A program made the translations under genes and the position numbers. This document shows, piece by piece, positions 1-8,550 of a DNA stretch of 64,000 nt (positions are counted from its first letter, which is position 1; the number at the start of each line of letters is the position of its first letter). The notes under the pieces are model-generated. The model ran no database searches. It was not told the origin of the DNA and was given only the letters and a program-made list of their open reading frames with translations. The stretch spans positions 1,116,001 to 1,180,000 of the forward strand of contig NZ_JAJEJV010000004.1 in assembly GCF_021390675.1 (NCBI RefSeq), given 5' to 3'. Source of the stretch: Dyella sp. 2HG41-7. GTDB taxonomy: Bacteria; Pseudomonadota; Gammaproteobacteria; Xanthomonadales; Rhodanobacteraceae.

Positions 1-618
1 CGCCTTGTTTCGTAGATAGAACTCGGCCACGTTGATTTCGTACTGCGCCAGCACGTTGCGAAGGTAGATCATGCGCTGGCGGGCGTCGGCCGTGTAGGCG
101 CTGTCGGGGAAGCGGCGGCTGAGTTCCGCGAAATCGTCGAACGATTTCAGGTTGTAGCCCTGGTCGCGGCGCGCCTGCGCACCTTTGGCCTCATCGGAGA
201 ACGTGCGCTCGATAATGCCGGTAGTGCGATCGAAATTGATCATACCGCGCAAGTAATAGGCATAATCCACGTGCGGATTGAGCGGGTTGGTCTTGATGAA
301 GCGGTTGATCGTGGAATACGCGTCGTCCGGCTTGTTGTTCTTGTATTGAGCGTACGTCAGCTCAAGCTGGGATTGCTCATTGAACGGGCCGGACGGGAAG
401 CGGGCGATCAGACGCTGGTACGCTTTCTCGGCTGCCGAGTAATCGGCATGGACGAGATCGTTATGCGCTTTGGCGTAAAGCTGCTGCACGGGCAGGGTGT
501 CGAGCGGATCGCCGCCGCGCCGGAACCACGAGCAAGCGCTCATCGTCAGTGCCAGAACCAGCACGATCAGTACTTTAAGGACAGTTGTCGGGTTAGCCGG
601 CAGCTTGGTTACGCGCAT
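1..618 (-). CDS. bamD: Outer membrane assembly lipoprotein BamD (3' end missing)
   Basis: BamD is the lipoprotein component of the BAM complex that inserts beta-barrel proteins into the outer membrane. Translating the minus strand from the ATG at 616-618 gives 206 uninterrupted residues up to the window edge. They start with a lipoprotein signal (hydrophobic LIVLVLALTM, lipobox SAC with the Cys near residue 28), followed by TPR-like helices containing YQRLIARFPSGPF, YYLRGMINFDR and FAELSRRFPDSAY, which are typical of ComL/BamD. The C-terminus lies outside the window. The gene diverges from rluD, the same bamD/rluD/pgeF/clpB neighbourhood as in E. coli. I am confident of the identity; only the length is open. 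Confidence 0.93.
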   Translation of the reverse strand, partial: MRVTKLPANPTTVLKVLIVLVLALTMSACSWFRRGGDPLDTLPVQQLYAKAHNDLVHADYSAAEKAYQRLIARFPSGPFNEQSQLELTYAQYKNNKPDDAYSTINRFIKTNPLNPHVDYAYYLRGMINFDRTTGIIERTFSDEAKGAQARRDQGYNLKSFDDFAELSRRFPDSAYTADARQRMIYLRNVLAQYEINVAEFYLRNKA

Positions 619-691
619 GAGGTAGGGTTCAGATGTTTGAGCGAAAAGGGATGATAGCCGAAACCGGCCGCCGGCCGGGGAGCTCGGCCGC

Positions 692-1663
692 ATGACCGTC
701 ATCCGTCACGAGGCGATTGTCCCCCTCTCGGCGGCGGGTCGGAGATTCGACCAGGCCTTGGCCGAGATGTTCCCCGATTATTCCCGCTCCCGGCTCACGA
801 CCTGGATCAAGGCCGGCGCCGTCACGTTGGACAACGCGCCGGCCGCGCCGCGCCAGCTGCTCAAAGGCGGCGAGCGTGTGTTACTGGAGGCGGAGCTGGA
901 GGTCGAAGTCGCCAGCGCGCCCGAGGCCATCGCGCTGGACATCCGGCATGAAGATGAACACCTGCTGGTGCTGAACAAGCCGGCCGGTCTGGTGGTGCAC
1001 CCTGGCGCCGGCAATCCGGCCGGCACGGTGCTCAACGCGCTGCTGCATCACGATCCGAAGCTGGCGGAATTGCCGCGCGGCGGCATCGTGCATCGGCTCG
1101 ACAAAGACACGTCCGGCCTGATGGTGGTCGCCAAGACGCTCGCCGCGCACACGGCGCTGGTCGACATGTTGTCCCGTCACGATGTGGAGCGTCAGTACGA
1201 AGCCGTGGTGCTGGGCGCGCTGATCGCCGGGGGCACCGTCGATGCGCCGATCGGCCGTCATCACACCGACCGATTGAAACAAGCGGTGCGCGACGAAGAG
1301 GATGGCAAGCACGCCGTCACGCACTATCGTCTACGCGAACGCTTTCGCGCCCACAGCCTGATTCAGTGCAATCTGGAAACCGGACGCACGCACCAGATCC
1401 GCGTGCATTTGGCGCATATCGGTCATCCGCTCGTCGGCGATCCGCTATACGGCGGCAGCTTGAAGCTGCCCAAGCGCGCGACACCCGAACTGGTCGCCGC
1501 GTTGCGCGGGTTCCGTCGTCAGGCTTTGCATGCGGAGCGTTTGTCGTTCGTGCATCCGGTGAGCGGCGAAACGCTGTCGTTCGAATCGCCGCGACCGGAC
1601 GATATGAATGCCTTGATCGTCGCCATTCGCGACGATCTGGCCGCCAACGGCACGGACGACTGA
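692..1663 (+). CDS. rluD: 23S rRNA pseudouridine synthase RluD
   Basis: RluD converts uridines 1911, 1915 and 1917 of helix 69 in 23S rRNA to pseudouridine. The 323-residue product has an N-terminal S4-like RNA-binding segment (about residues 15-75, with [13 protein letters not shown]) and the RsuA/RluA catalytic domain. The signature [12 protein letters not shown] near residue 134 carries the catalytic Asp, and [20 protein letters not shown] is the second conserved block. Length fits the family. The ATG at 692 follows a GGGGAG-like Shine-Dalgarno. The next gene, pgeF, begins within about 15 bp of the stop, so the two are probably cotranscribed. RluC-type enzymes are the alternative, but the bamD/pgeF context favours RluD. 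Confidence 0.95.
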   Translation: MTVIRHEAIVPLSAAGRRFDQALAEMFPDYSRSRLTTWIKAGAVTLDNAPAAPRQLLKGGERVLLEAELEVEVASAPEAIALDIRHEDEHLLVLNKPAGLVVHPGAGNPAGTVLNALLHHDPKLAELPRGGIVHRLDKDTSGLMVVAKTLAAHTALVDMLSRHDVERQYEAVVLGALIAGGTVDAPIGRHHTDRLKQAVRDEEDGKHAVTHYRLRERFRAHSLIQCNLETGRTHQIRVHLAHIGHPLVGDPLYGGSLKLPKRATPELVAALRGFRRQALHAERLSFVHPVSGETLSFESPRPDDMNALIVAIRDDLAANGTDD

Positions 1664-1676
1664 CGCGGTGTCTTCC

Positions 1677-2423
1677 ATGACCGACGCCTGGATCTTTCCC
1701 GACTGGCCCGCGCCGCGCAGCGTGCATGCGGCCATCACGACGCGCGATGGTCCCGGTGTGTCGCAGTCGCCGTTCGGGCGCTTCAACCTCGGTTTGCGCA
1801 GTGGCGAAGATGGCGCCGTCGTGCACAGCAATCGCAGCGCGTTGCGCCAATCGCTGGCGTTGCCGGCCGAGCCGCGCTGGCTCAAGCAAGTGCACGGCAC
1901 CGTAGTGGCCGATCTTGGGCCGCTGCCCAGTCCCGTCGAACCCGAAGCGGACGCCGCGGTATCGCATTTGCCCGGCACCGTGCTGGCGATTCTCACCGCC
2001 GATTGTTTGCCCGTGTTGTTCTGCGCCGACGACGGCAGCGTGATCGGCGCGGCGCATGCCGGTTGGCGTGGGCTCGCCGCGGGCGTGCTGGAAGAGACCA
2101 TCGACGATATGCAGAGACCCCCTGGAAACGTGCTGGCGTGGCTCGGCCCCTGCATCGGCGGGCCGTCGTACGAAGTGGGCGAGGAAGTGCGCAAAGCCTT
2201 TCTGCATCACCACCCAGCGGCGGAATCCGCGTTCACGCCCACGCGTCCCGGCCACTGGCTTTGCGATCTGGCCTTGCTTGCCCGGCAGCGCCTGGAGGCG
2301 GCGGGCGTGCTGCGCATCTACGGCGGCGGGTTTGATACCCGTGGCGATGCTCGTTTTTATTCCTATCGGCGCGAAGGCGCCCGCAGCGGCCGCTTCGCCA
2401 GCCTAATCTGGCTCGAACCTTAG
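1677..2423 (+). CDS. pgeF: PgeF/YfiH family multicopper-type purine nucleoside phosphorylase
   Basis: Member of the PgeF (YfiH, DUF152, LACC1-like) family. Family members are reported as purine nucleoside phosphorylase/adenosine deaminase type enzymes and as editors of peptidoglycan precursors. The protein (248 residues from ATG 1677; 251 from an in-frame GTG at 1668) has the conserved His and Cys ligands in LKQVHGTVV, LTADCLPVLFC and GAAHAGWRGLAAGVLE, and GPCIGGPSYEVGEEV. The start is ambiguous because neither candidate has a strong Shine-Dalgarno. It lies between rluD and clpB as in E. coli. The family is certain; the physiological substrate is not shown by sequence. Confidence 0.9.
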   Translation: MTDAWIFPDWPAPRSVHAAITTRDGPGVSQSPFGRFNLGLRSGEDGAVVHSNRSALRQSLALPAEPRWLKQVHGTVVADLGPLPSPVEPEADAAVSHLPGTVLAILTADCLPVLFCADDGSVIGAAHAGWRGLAAGVLEETIDDMQRPPGNVLAWLGPCIGGPSYEVGEEVRKAFLHHHPAAESAFTPTRPGHWLCDLALLARQRLEAAGVLRIYGGGFDTRGDARFYSYRREGARSGRFASLIWLEP

Positions 2424-2476
2424 GTTCCAGCCCAACCCACGGCTTAATATGCCGGTGGAATTCGATCCGCATTCCG

Positions 2477-2504
2477 CTTGAATCGCCCCGCACTGTCCGC
2501 ATCT
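2477..2504 (+). promoter_or_regulatory. Sigma-32 (heat-shock) promoter of clpB
   Basis: CTTGAA at 2477-2482 is followed, after a 14-bp spacer, by CCGCATCT at 2497-2504. This matches the E. coli sigma-32 consensus (CTTGAA, 11-16 bp, CCCCATNT) with one mismatch in the -10 core. It lies about 50 bp upstream of the clpB ATG, which is the expected place for a heat-shock-controlled chaperone gene. Confidence 0.7.
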
Positions 2505-2553
2505 TTTTGGGCAGTGGCGGCGTGTCCGCCAAAACCTTTTTGGGGATACCTCG

Positions 2554-5136
2554 ATGCGAATGGACAAACTCACGTCGCGTTTCCAGCAGGCGCTTGCCGA
2601 TGCGCAATCGCTGGCCGTGGGACGCGATCACAATATGCTCGAACCGGTGCACGTGATGGCCGCTTTGCTCGATCAGCAAGGCGGTTCGACGGCGCCCTTG
2701 CTGACGCAGGCGCACGTCAACGTGCCAGCGTTTCGCCAACGGGTGAATGAGCTGATCGACCGGCTGCCCAAAGTCAGCGGTCAGGAAGGCAATATCCACG
2801 CCGGCAACGAACTCACGCGCCTGCTCAATCTCACTGACAAACTCGCGCAGCAACGCGGCGATCAATTCATCGCCAGCGAGTTGTTTGTGCTGGCGGCGCT
2901 GGAAGATAAAGGCGAACTCGGCGCGGCGTTGAAAGCTGCGGGCGCCACCAAAGCCAATCTCGAAGCCGCGATCGAAAAATTGCGCGGCGGCGAAAAAGTG
3001 CAAAGCGAAAACGCGGAAGATCAGCGCCAGGCGCTGGAGAAATATTGCGTCGACCTTACCGCGCGCGCCGAAAGCGGCAAGCTCGATCCGGTGATCGGTC
3101 GCGACGAAGAAATCCGCCGCACGATCCAGGTGCTGCAGCGTCGCACCAAAAACAATCCCGTATTGATCGGCGAACCCGGTGTGGGCAAAACGGCCATCGT
3201 GGAAGGTCTCGCGCAGCGCATCGTGAAAGGCGAAGTGCCCGAAGGTCTGCGCGACCGCCGCGTGCTCGCGCTCGATATGGGCGCGCTGATCGCCGGCGCG
3301 AAATTTCGCGGCGAGTTCGAAGAACGCCTGAAAGCTGTGCTCAACGACCTATCGAAAAACGAAGGTCAGATCATTCTGTTTATCGATGAGTTGCACACCA
3401 TGGTCGGCGCGGGCAAAGCCGATGGCGCGATGGACGCCGGCAATATGCTGAAGCCCGCGCTCGCGCGTGGCGAACTGCATTGCATCGGCGCCACCACGCT
3501 GGACGAATACCGCAAGTACATCGAAAAAGACGCCGCGCTGGAACGCCGTTTCCAGAAAGTGTTTGTCGGCGAACCGAGCGTAGAAGACACCATCGCCATC
3601 CTGCGCGGATTGAAAGAACGTTACGCCGTGCATCACGGCGTGGAAATCACCGATCCGGCGGTGGTCGCCGCGGCCACGCTGTCCAATCGCTACATCACCG
3701 ATCGTCAGTTGCCGGACAAAGCCATCGATCTGATGGACGAAGCGGCCTCGCGCATCCGCATGGAAATCGACTCCAAGCCGGAAGAGCTCGATCGCCTGGA
3801 ACGCCGCCTGATCCAGCTGAAAATTCAGCGCGAGATGCTGAAGAAGGAAACCGATGATGCGTCGAAGAAACGCCTCGCCGATCTCGACGCCGATATCGCG
3901 AAACTGGAGCGTGAATTCTCCGACCTCAACGAAGTCTGGAAGTCTGAAAAGGCCGCGCTGCAAGGCGCGACGAAAGTGAAGGAACAGATCGAGCAGGCGC
4001 GCCTGGAACTCGAAGGCGCGCAGCGCCGGCAGGACTACGCCAAGATGAGCGAGCTTCAGTACGGCCGCTTGCCGGAATTGGAAAAGCAGCTCGCCGCGGC
4101 GCAAGCGGCCGAGCAGCAGGAATTCAAACTGGTGCAGGATCGCGTCACGGAGGAAGAGATCGCTGAAGTGGTGTCGCGCTGGACAGGTATTCCCGTCTCC
4201 AAAATGCTGGAAGGCGAGCGCGACAAGTTGCTGCATATGGAGCAATCGCTGCACAAGCGCGTGGTCGGGCAGGATGAAGCGGTTCGCGCGGTGTCCGACG
4301 CGATTCGGCGTGCGCGCGCGGGTCTATCCGATCCAAATCGTCCGTACGGTTCGTTCCTGTTCCTCGGTCCCACCGGCGTGGGCAAGACGGAACTGTGCAA
4401 GGCGTTGGCCGAATTCCTGTTCGACACGCAGGACGCGATGGTGCGTATCGACATGAGCGAATTCATGGAGAAGCACTCCGTCTCGCGCTTGATCGGCGCG
4501 CCTCCGGGTTATGTCGGTTACGAGGAAGGCGGCTATCTCACCGAAGCGGTGCGTCGTCGCCCGTACAGCGTGATCCTGCTGGACGAAGTGGAGAAAGCGC
4601 ATCCGGATGTGTTCAACATCTTGCTACAAGTGCTCGACGACGGGCGTCTTACGGACGGGCAGGGCCGCACGGTCGATTTCCGCAATACCGTCATCGTGAT
4701 GACGTCGAACCTCGGCTCGCAGCTTATTCAAGAGCAAGCCGGCGATTCGGAAGCCGACTATCTGCAGATGAAAGCGGCCGTGCTGGGCGTCGTGCAGGCG
4801 CATTTCCGCCCTGAGTTCATCAACCGGTTGGATGAGTTGGTGGTGTTCCGCCCGCTGGAGAAAAAGCAGATCCGCAAGATCGCGGCGATTCAGCTGGTCG
4901 GCCTGGAAAAGCGCTTGTCAGAGCGTCAGCTCAAACTGGAGATCGACGAGAAGGCGCTGGATCTGCTGGGCAATGTCGGCTTCGATCCGGTGTACGGCGC
5001 GCGCCCGCTCAAGCGTGCGATCCAGCAGCAGCTGGAAAATCCGCTGGCGAAGGAAATTCTGGAAGGACGCTTCGCACCGGGCGATACGATCGTAGTGGGC
5101 GCGGAAGGCGGACATTTGGCTTTCCACAAACACTGA
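2554..5136 (+). CDS. clpB: ATP-dependent disaggregase ClpB
   Basis: ClpB is a hexameric AAA+ disaggregase that works with DnaK to rescue aggregated proteins after heat stress in the cytoplasm. The 860 residues contain the N-terminal Clp repeat domain (about 1-150), a first AAA+ module with Walker [11 protein letters not shown] (about 205) and Walker [10 protein letters not shown], a long coiled-coil M domain (about 410-530, rich in Glu, Lys and Arg), and a second AAA+ module with [10 protein letters not shown] (about 604) and [14 protein letters not shown]. Full length. The ATG at 2554 gives the usual MRxDKLTxRFQ start and follows GGGGA. A sigma-32 promoter lies upstream. It ends convergently with the TonB receptor gene. 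Confidence 0.98.
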   Translation: MRMDKLTSRFQQALADAQSLAVGRDHNMLEPVHVMAALLDQQGGSTAPLLTQAHVNVPAFRQRVNELIDRLPKVSGQEGNIHAGNELTRLLNLTDKLAQQRGDQFIASELFVLAALEDKGELGAALKAAGATKANLEAAIEKLRGGEKVQSENAEDQRQALEKYCVDLTARAESGKLDPVIGRDEEIRRTIQVLQRRTKNNPVLIGEPGVGKTAIVEGLAQRIVKGEVPEGLRDRRVLALDMGALIAGAKFRGEFEERLKAVLNDLSKNEGQIILFIDELHTMVGAGKADGAMDAGNMLKPALARGELHCIGATTLDEYRKYIEKDAALERRFQKVFVGEPSVEDTIAILRGLKERYAVHHGVEITDPAVVAAATLSNRYITDRQLPDKAIDLMDEAASRIRMEIDSKPEELDRLERRLIQLKIQREMLKKETDDASKKRLADLDADIAKLEREFSDLNEVWKSEKAALQGATKVKEQIEQARLELEGAQRRQDYAKMSELQYGRLPELEKQLAAAQAAEQQEFKLVQDRVTEEEIAEVVSRWTGIPVSKMLEGERDKLLHMEQSLHKRVVGQDEAVRAVSDAIRRARAGLSDPNRPYGSFLFLGPTGVGKTELCKALAEFLFDTQDAMVRIDMSEFMEKHSVSRLIGAPPGYVGYEEGGYLTEAVRRRPYSVILLDEVEKAHPDVFNILLQVLDDGRLTDGQGRTVDFRNTVIVMTSNLGSQLIQEQAGDSEADYLQMKAAVLGVVQAHFRPEFINRLDELVVFRPLEKKQIRKIAAIQLVGLEKRLSERQLKLEIDEKALDLLGNVGFDPVYGARPLKRAIQQQLENPLAKEILEGRFAPGDTIVVGAEGGHLAFHKH

Positions 5137-5142
5137 GGAACA

Positions 5143-5267
5143 ACTCCCTCCCCTACGTGCAGTAGGGTTGGGGTGGGGTGAAGTCTTCAATCGCACTTCG
5201 AATGTCAGCATCGCGGCAAGCACGTGCAACCCCACCCCAGCCCTCCCCTGCAAGCAGGGGAGGGAGT
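5143..5267. repeat. Imperfect long inverted repeat (about 38-bp arms) downstream of clpB
   Basis: Left arm 5143-5179 starts ACTCCCTCCCCT and ends GGGGTGGGGT. Right arm 5229-5267 starts ACCCCACCCCA and ends AGGGGAGGGAGT. The arms are reverse complements apart from a few central mismatches, and each arm contains its own small hairpin (CCCTgcaagcAGGG type). The 49-bp centre shows no gene. It looks like an intergenic dispersed repeat of the REP/MITE-like kind. Confidence 0.75.
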
Positions 5268-5285
5268 GCATTGCGTAACGCGCAT

Positions 5286-5316
5286 AAAAAAATCCCGGCC
5301 AATGGCCGGGATTTTC
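5286..5316. terminator. Bidirectional intrinsic terminator between clpB and the TonB receptor
   Basis: Ten-bp stem AATCCCGGCC (5291-5300) / GGCCGGGATT (5304-5313) with a 3-nt AAT loop. An A-run lies on the left (5286-5292) and a short T-run on the right. It can terminate clpB on the plus strand, and the convergent receptor gene on the minus strand, where it has the longer U-run. Confidence 0.8.
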
Positions 5317-5351
5317 ATGCATGGATCGCACAGGATTGGCAGTGGGTCGAA

Positions 5352-7853
5352 TCACCAGTGATAGATCACTTTGGTGTAATAGTAACGCCCATTGAAGCCC
5401 GCGGGTGAAAATTCTGAATACGGAATGGTGCCGTTGTTGTTATTAGCAGCGATCACCTTGTCCGGATAACTGTTCGTGGCATTGTCCATGCCAAGCGTGA
5501 ATGTCCAGTTGTCGAGGTTGTAACTGCCTGCCAGATCGAGCACCCATTGCGGGCTGAAGGTCTGATTGAGCAGATACGAACTGTTGCTGTACGCGGTGAA
5601 ACTGCCGTAACGCGTTAGGTTGCCATTGAGCGCCCAGTGACCGAGCGAGTAGTTCTCGTTGAGAATCAACTTGCTGCGCGGCGTGGAGTTGGCAAGCAAG
5701 CCCTTGATATCGCGATACGTGACGCGCTGCAACTGCAGTCCAAGCGCATCCAACTGTTCCGGATTCGCCGCCACATGCGTGACCTGCGTGCGGTTGTAGT
5801 TGTAGCTCAGCGTGCTCTGCAGCGCGCCGGCATTGCCGAAATCGGAACGATAACTGCCGACCAGATCGCCGCCTTGCGTGCGCGTATCCACCGCGTTGGT
5901 GAAGTACTGCGCGGAGCTGAAGGCGACGTTGGTGATGCCGTTGGCCGCCAGGTAGTCCACCACCACCGGCTTGTTCAGTCCGCTCAACGTGTTGGAGAGC
6001 ACCACGCGGTTGTAGACATTGATCTGGTAGACGTCGAAGGTGAGCGTTAGCGCGTCGATCGGATTGAACACCGCGCCCACGGTGTAGTTATGCGAGCGCT
6101 CCGGTCGCAGCGCCTGCGCGCCCAGCAGTTGCGCCACCGGATTTCCTACCGGCAGCAGACCCGTTTGGTAAATGCCCGGCGCGATGCCGGGGCCGGTGTT
6201 GCTCGGCGTGAGGTAGAGCGAGCCGATCTGCGAATAGTCTTCCTGCGCCAGCGACGGCGCGCGGAAGCCGCTCGACACGCTGCCGCGCAAGGCGAAGCGG
6301 TCGGTGAAGTCGTAACGCGCCGCCAGCGCGCCGGACACCGTGTTGCCGAAATCGTTGTAATCCTCGTGGCGCACGGCGAACGAGGTGCCGAGCTTGTCGG
6401 TCAGGTTGGTTTCCAAACTCACATATTGCGCGACGTCGCTGCGGCTCCACGAACCGACATTGACCGGGCTGTAGCCGCTAAAACCTTGCGCGCCGCCGCT
6501 CACGCCCGACGTGCCGATGTAATACGAACTCGGATCGCCCGCGCTGATCTGATACGTATCGCGCCGGTATTCGCCGCCGAACGCGAGCGTTACCGCATTG
6601 GGCAGCCAGCTCAGGTTGAAGTCCTTGGCGATATCGACATCCGCCACCTGTTCCGACGAGGACACGATGCCATCGAAGAATTGGGTGGGCGTGTAGCCGA
6701 AGTCGTGCAGGAAGGCGTAGTTCGCCGTGTGGATCGTATCCAGCGACACGCGATTGCCGCCGTAGTTGGCGCTGACATCCCAACGCCAACCGCCGCTGGT
6801 GGTGCCGCGTACGCCGGCTACGAATTGCTGATCGGTGCTGCGCGCCTGCAACAGCGGCTGATATCCGTCCGGATAAAGCGCTGTCAACAGCGATTTCACC
6901 GACGACGAGTAACCGAACGGATTGCGATACAACTCGTCGGAAATCGCATTGCGCGCGTGATAACTGCCAAATGCGTAGAACTGGATGTTGCTGGTGATGT
7001 CGTACTGCGAATTCAGAAACAGGTTGTGCTGGCTGACTGTGGGATCGCCGAACACTTGTTTCTCGCCGAGCTGCGGATAGCGAATATCCACGCCGCCGTG
7101 GTTGGTCGGATCCTGATGGCCGTCATCCACGCTGATGCGCAGCCAGCCCTTGTCGCCGTTCAACGGAATGCCGAAGTTGGCCGACCCTTGCCACTGCTTG
7201 CCGCCGCCGCGCTCGTACTTGCCGCCGTCGAGTTCGACCGAGCCGCCTTGCGCGCCGTGCTTGAGAATGATGTTGATCACGCCGGCCAGCGCGTCGGAGC
7301 CGTATTGCGCGGACGCGCCGTCGCGCAGTACTTCGATATGATCGATCGCGGAAAGCGGAATCGTATTGAGATCCACCGGCGACGAACCGCGACCGATGGT
7401 GCCGTCCACATTCACCATCGAGCTGGTGTGCCAGCGCTTGCCGTCCACCAGCACCAGCACTTCGTCCGGTGCGAGGCCGCGCAATTGCGCGGGACGCTGC
7501 GAGTCGGTGGTGTCGGTCGCCGATGGGCGCGGGAAATTCAGCGACGGAATCAGGCGCGCCAATGCAGTAGTGAGTTCGGTGGTGCCGGTGCTCTGCAGCG
7601 CCGATGCGGGAACCACGTCGATCGGCGACAACGACGTGCTATCGGTACGGTTTTGCGTGCGCGTACCGGTGACGATCACCGCCTGCAGATTCTTCGTGTT
7701 GCCGGACGGGAGGGCGCTTTGCGATGCGTCCTGTGCGGCGGCGTTGGAAGCCAACGCAAGCAGGAGCGCGGCAGCGAGTGGTGTAAAGGCGTTCAAATGG
7801 CGAGTGTGTTTCGTGGGCGCGTTGCGGTCGAACCCGTTATTGGTTTTTTTCAT
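5352..7853 (-). CDS. TonB-dependent outer membrane receptor, substrate unknown
   Basis: Outer-membrane gated transporter energised by TonB-ExbBD. The 833 residues start with a signal peptide (n-region with MKKTNNGFDR, hydrophobic LAAALLLALASNAAAQ, cleavage near residue 41). The TonB-box-like segment LQAVIVTGTR follows, then a plug domain (about 60-175) with PAQLRGLAPDEVLVLVDGKR and SAIDHIEVLRDGASAQYGSDA, then a beta-barrel with GLNxR-like repeats such as ALRGSVSSGFRAPSLAQ. It ends in an aromatic residue (KVIYHW). Start ATG 7853 follows GGGGAA. It is larger than and unlike BtuB, so proximity to the cobalamin operon does not prove a corrinoid substrate. A siderophore or other small-molecule substrate is as likely. 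Confidence 0.9.
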   Translation of the reverse strand: MKKTNNGFDRNAPTKHTRHLNAFTPLAAALLLALASNAAAQDASQSALPSGNTKNLQAVIVTGTRTQNRTDSTSLSPIDVVPASALQSTGTTELTTALARLIPSLNFPRPSATDTTDSQRPAQLRGLAPDEVLVLVDGKRWHTSSMVNVDGTIGRGSSPVDLNTIPLSAIDHIEVLRDGASAQYGSDALAGVINIILKHGAQGGSVELDGGKYERGGGKQWQGSANFGIPLNGDKGWLRISVDDGHQDPTNHGGVDIRYPQLGEKQVFGDPTVSQHNLFLNSQYDITSNIQFYAFGSYHARNAISDELYRNPFGYSSSVKSLLTALYPDGYQPLLQARSTDQQFVAGVRGTTSGGWRWDVSANYGGNRVSLDTIHTANYAFLHDFGYTPTQFFDGIVSSSEQVADVDIAKDFNLSWLPNAVTLAFGGEYRRDTYQISAGDPSSYYIGTSGVSGGAQGFSGYSPVNVGSWSRSDVAQYVSLETNLTDKLGTSFAVRHEDYNDFGNTVSGALAARYDFTDRFALRGSVSSGFRAPSLAQEDYSQIGSLYLTPSNTGPGIAPGIYQTGLLPVGNPVAQLLGAQALRPERSHNYTVGAVFNPIDALTLTFDVYQINVYNRVVLSNTLSGLNKPVVVDYLAANGITNVAFSSAQYFTNAVDTRTQGGDLVGSYRSDFGNAGALQSTLSYNYNRTQVTHVAANPEQLDALGLQLQRVTYRDIKGLLANSTPRSKLILNENYSLGHWALNGNLTRYGSFTAYSNSSYLLNQTFSPQWVLDLAGSYNLDNWTFTLGMDNATNSYPDKVIAANNNNGTIPYSEFSPAGFNGRYYYTKVIYHW

Positions 7854-8124
7854 TCGGTGTATTCCCCTAAACGTAAAATTTGCTGCTTAGCAACAATTTC
7901 AGGTTAGTGACAATAGCGCCACGCACCTAATGGATCATCAGGCGATTCAAAGTCCAAATAAGAATATCCAAGTTGAGCATGTGCTTAGCTCGCATGAGAG
8001 GCCCGCTGCGGCTGCCTTCGATCCCACCCTGCGCAAGTTGCTACGTGTTCGGAACCTGCGTTTGCAGCCAGCATCGTTATCCGGTCGTCTAGGTGGCGTG
8101 TAGAAAACCTCTCCGACGCCAGGC
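7854..8124. other. Non-coding spacer between divergent receptor gene and cobalamin operon
   Basis: I see no convincing gene here. It must hold the promoter of the minus-strand receptor gene; TTGTCA near 7905 on the minus strand is a possible -35 element without a good -10. The longer ORFs crossing it are shadows of neighbouring coding or structured sequence. Confidence 0.5.
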
Positions 8125-8153
8125 TAGGCGCGCCAGAGTGCAGGCTCTAAGAT
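8125..8153 (+). promoter_or_regulatory. Candidate sigma-70 promoter of the cobalamin operon
   Basis: TAGGCG (8125-8130), a 17-bp spacer and TAAGAT (8148-8153). The predicted transcription start near 8160 falls just before the first paired base of the riboswitch at 8163, which supports it. The -35 match is weak (3 of 6). Confidence 0.35.
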
Positions 8154-8162
8154 CGTCGAGTT

Positions 8163-8382
8163 GAGGTGACCGCTTGCGCATAGCTGGCGGTTGAAACGGG
8201 AATCCGGTGCGTCGCGTTCGCGCGGCAATCCCGGAGCTGCCCCCGCAACGGTAAGCGAGCACACCGTCCACTCACTGCCACTGTGCTGAAAGAAGCTCTG
8301 ATCAATTCCGAGCATCCTGGAGCATGGGAAGGCGTGGATCGGGAGGCGCAAGCCTTCGCTCGCAAGCCCGGAGACCGGCCTC
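8163..8382 (+). promoter_or_regulatory. Cobalamin (AdoCbl-type) riboswitch
   Basis: The conserved core blocks occur in order: CGGGAATCCGGTG (8198-8210), GGAGCTGCCCCCGCAACGGT (8233-8252) with the B12-box AGCTGCCCCCGCAACGG, GCCACTGT (8277-8284), TGGGAAGG (8325-8332) and AAGCCCGGAGACC (8364-8376). A short P1 helix can form between GAGGT (8163-8167) and GCCTC (8378-8382). The element lies 165 nt upstream of btuR and faces the nine-gene cobalamin operon, so it should reduce expression when adenosylcobalamin is abundant. No strong intrinsic terminator follows, so translational control is the likely mechanism. Confidence 0.95.
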
Positions 8383-8449
8383 GCATTGAAACCAGACAGG
8401 CGGAGGGCCGTGTCGGGTCGCTGCATCCATCGCGATGCAGTTACCGCTT

Positions 8450-8482
8450 CCTCCGTTGCCCTTGTGCAAGTCACGCGGAGGA
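8450..8482 (+). promoter_or_regulatory. Shine-Dalgarno-sequestering hairpin downstream of the riboswitch
   Basis: CCTCCG (8450-8455) can pair with CGGAGG (8476-8481). The latter is the Shine-Dalgarno GGAGGA (8477-8482) of the short leader ORF starting at 8494. A smaller helix CTTG/CAAG (8461-8470) lies inside the loop. Its position fits the expression platform of a translation-controlling cobalamin riboswitch. Folding was judged by eye. Confidence 0.55.
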
Positions 8483-8493
8483 CTTTCGACGTT

Positions 8494-8550
8494 ATGAAGT
8501 TTGCAACGACATCTCTATCGCGCGCGCGGTATCGCGTGGTGTTCGTATGA
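8494..8550 (+). CDS. 18-codon leader ORF coupled to btuR
   Basis: ATG at 8494 is preceded by GGAGGA (8477-8482, 11-nt spacing), and the ORF encodes MKFATTSLSRARYRVVFV. Its TGA (8548-8550) overlaps the btuR ATG (8547-8549) as ATGA. The leader ORF has the best ribosome-binding site in the region, while btuR's own start has none that is obvious. Translation of the peptide may therefore deliver ribosomes to btuR by termination-reinitiation. The peptide itself (basic, then hydrophobic) matches no family I recognise. This is an inference from layout; the peptide need not be functional. Confidence 0.45.
   Translation: MKFATTSLSRARYRVVFV

Noticed and set aside
271-654. 127-residue plus-strand ORF at the window start
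   Set aside because: It is antisense to bamD, whose minus-strand reading is unmistakable.
5352-7853. Naming the first TonB receptor btuB because it adjoins the cobalamin operon
   Set aside because: It is over 200 residues longer than BtuB, has a different plug sequence and is transcribed away from the riboswitch.
6090-7907. 605-residue plus-strand ORF opposite the first TonB receptor
   Set aside because: No family motifs and a composition typical of antisense reading; the receptor on the minus strand is intact.
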